Shown here in pieces: positions 62,673 through 64,000 of a stretch of DNA of 64,000 nt. Within the stretch, counting starts at the first letter, position 1, and every line of letters starts with the position of its first letter. The stretch spans positions 1 through 64,000 of the forward strand of contig NZ_JAFFPR010000014.1 of the NCBI RefSeq assembly GCF_016918735.1, written 5' to 3'. The notes below the pieces were generated by a model. It worked only from the letters and a program-made list of their open reading frames with translations. It searched no databases and was not told the origin of the DNA. The stretch comes from Leptospira abararensis (GTDB lineage: Bacteria > Spirochaetota > Leptospiria > Leptospirales > Leptospiraceae). The position numbers and the translations under genes are program-made.

Positions 62673-64000
62673 CTAGTTGGGAGTAAAAGAAAGACCAATA
62701 AATGTAATATCATCCGATTGTTCTCGATTCCCACGAAAATTTGTCATCTTGGCATCCAATAGTGGCGGAATTTCTTTTACAGTTTTTTCAGCATTAAAAT
62801 GCAAAAATTCTATCAAAGTTTCTTCACCAAAAATTTCATCTCTTTCGCTGAATGCTTCCGTGATTCCATCGGAGTAGAGAAAGAGTTTGGTGCCTGGAAG
62901 TAACTTTAATTCTTGGGCATGATAATCGGTTTCCAAAATTCCAAGGACTCGTTGTGTTTTGGAATGTAATTTGATTTGTCCATCAGCTCGCATTTCAATC
63001 AATGAAAGATGGCCTGCATTGACATATTTAAAGATATTTTGGTTTGAATCAAAAATTCCACCCAGCAAAGTCATAAACTCATTCCCTTTATATCGGGCGC
63101 GGAAAAAAGAATTGATTTCACGAAATAATCCTTCAAGAGAAGTTCCATTTCTAAGTTGTTCTCTCACAATTCCTTTGATGGCACTTACTAAAAATCCAGT
63201 TCCGAGTCCATGTCCGGCTACGTCACCTAACAGAACGATCATTTTTGTTTGTGAAACTGGAATGATATCTAAGTAATCTCCAGAAATTCCAACTGCCGGT
63301 TTAGAAATATAACCATAATCGATACCTTTCACTTCACTTGGTAAAATCAAACGCAGCGTATTGTCTACAATGGATGCAGTTTGGATGTCTCTTACAATTT
63401 TACGTTTTTGAATTTCATCTTCAAGTAAACTGTAGTTCTCAAGCAACATTCCAGAAATTTTGACAACTTCGTTGATAAATTTTAATTCACCAATGGAGAA
63501 ATATTTTTTATCTAACTTTTCTCCTATAAGGATCATTGCCTGAATGTTTTTTTTGTTCGAAGAAGAATCATAAGCAGGAAATGCTAATTGGACGTGTAAC
63601 CCTTTCAGAAAATTATATAGAGTTTCTCGGAGCCCAATTCCATATTCGAGGTGAGAGGTTACTGTCACTCTATCTGTACTTGTAAAATAGTTCCATATTT
63701 CTGATTGAGGAGAGATACGAACAAAATTGATATTTTTTAAATCGGTACTCGCAAATTGATCCCCGGGAATTAAGATGATGATATTCGAAACATTCACCGT
63801 TTCTTTCACTGTGCGATTGATCGTTAGGATAGTTTTTCGCATGGATAGAGGTGAAGACAAAAGCGCCGTAATTTTGTTAATTCCTTCGCTGAGTTTGGGA
63901 TTTTGTTCAAAAAACCAATAATCAAATAACTCCTTCACTCGCAGTTTTAGCGGAATTAAGTAAGCAGTGACTAAAAAAAGATAGATAAGATTAAAAACCC
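62673..64000 (-). CDS. SpoIIE-type phosphatase with GAF-like sensor (5' end beyond window)
   Basis: On the minus strand the frame is open to the right edge, so the N-terminus is missing. The visible part starts with a hydrophobic helix (coding VFNLIYLFLVTAYLI), then a GAF-like sensor (about 25-195 of the visible part), then a SpoIIE domain with GISGDYLD, GDVAGHG, NAGHLS, LYSDGITE and SDDITF. A GTG at 63938 could serve as an internal start, but the open upstream helix argues for a longer membrane-bound protein. It is one of three SpoIIE phosphatases in the window. Confidence 0.85.
   Translation of the reverse strand, partial: VFNLIYLFLVTAYLIPLKLRVKELFDYWFFEQNPKLSEGINKITALLSSPLSMRKTILTINRTVKETVNVSNIIILIPGDQFASTDLKNINFVRISPQSEIWNYFTSTDRVTVTSHLEYGIGLRETLYNFLKGLHVQLAFPAYDSSSNKKNIQAMILIGEKLDKKYFSIGELKFINEVVKISGMLLENYSLLEDEIQKRKIVRDIQTASIVDNTLRLILPSEVKGIDYGYISKPAVGISGDYLDIIPVSQTKMIVLLGDVAGHGLGTGFLVSAIKGIVREQLRNGTSLEGLFREINSFFRARYKGNEFMTLLGGIFDSNQNIFKYVNAGHLSLIEMRADGQIKLHSKTQRVLGILETDYHAQELKLLPGTKLFLYSDGITEAFSERDEIFGEETLIEFLHFNAEKTVKEIPPLLDAKMTNFRGNREQSDDITFIGLSFTPN

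Noticed and set aside
1..64000. CRISPR array, toxin-antitoxin pair, phage genes, rRNA or tRNA genes
   Set aside because: No regularly spaced repeats, no paired small toxin/antitoxin frames, no capsid/terminase motifs and no cloverleaf or rRNA sequence were found on either strand.

Overview
The window reads as chromosomal DNA of a spirochaete, most likely Leptospira (family Leptospiraceae). This rests on an AT-rich composition, relaxed lipoprotein signal peptides ending in LSC, SGC or MGC, repeated SpoIIE-type phosphatases with membrane sensor domains, LPS-type glycosyltransferase clusters, a DUF2147 protein and frequent TTG starts. It is an inference from gene families; no rRNA or tRNA gene is present to fix the species. 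There is no prophage, insertion sequence, CRISPR array or origin, and no intergenic gap exceeds 300 bases. The longest gaps, 26646-26837 and 46374-46559, hold only promoter-like or terminator-like sequence.

Layout, left half. Positions 1-4538 hold a nitronate monooxygenase (cut by the window edge), a small secreted protein, a sensor-type SpoIIE phosphatase and a zinc dehydrogenase. Positions 4621-11552 form a tight six-gene plus-strand run: a secreted helical protein, a rhomboid protease, an atypical MDR dehydrogenase, an 822-residue protein resembling a distant S-adenosylhomocysteine hydrolase, a NUDIX hydrolase and a membrane-anchored nitrilase-fold protein with no cysteine. This is the best candidate for an undescribed pathway. 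Next come a lipoprotein/EcsC pair, prfA, a subtilisin/kexin-like lipoprotein whose propeptide-like domain is encoded by the following gene (14803-17085), and a response regulator/CheC/hybrid kinase module (17110-19684). Then follow a MORN lipoprotein, metF, an SDR, birA-coaX, an SGNH hydrolase with a GT-C glycosyltransferase, and a STAS protein. A tyrosine-recombinase homologue without its tyrosine lies at 26028-26645.

Layout, right half. TelA, a DUF4870-XpaC fusion and an inositol-monophosphatase-like enzyme (26838-29591) precede a four-gene glycan operon (29572-33873) and a divergent Rmd-like reductase. After these come an M48 protease/DUF898 pair, a small Cys-rich secreted protein with a patatin, an aminotransferase/SDR pair, an MFS transporter, two unknowns, a VOC protein, an IPT/TIG lipoprotein, a crotonase with dcd, a DUF2147 protein, a 1075-residue SpoIIE-TPR protein, an RlpA-SPOR lipoprotein and two TPR genes. 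Dihydropteroate synthase with an atypical loop 2, a PD40-OmpA protein, a PilZ-like protein and the run hisS-PAP2-LpxL follow. The window ends with a lone pntA alpha-1, UDP-glucuronate decarboxylase, an M50-like peptidase and a third SpoIIE phosphatase that runs off the right edge.

Themes. Envelope and surface-glycan work dominates. Partner-switch and phosphorelay signalling is unusually dense, with three SpoIIE phosphatases, one STAS protein, one CheC, one stand-alone receiver and one hybrid kinase. One-carbon and cofactor metabolism (metF, folP, birA, coaX, possibly the SAHH-like gene) is scattered through the window. Many neighbouring genes overlap by 1-4 bases, and several convergent genes overlap at their 3' ends.
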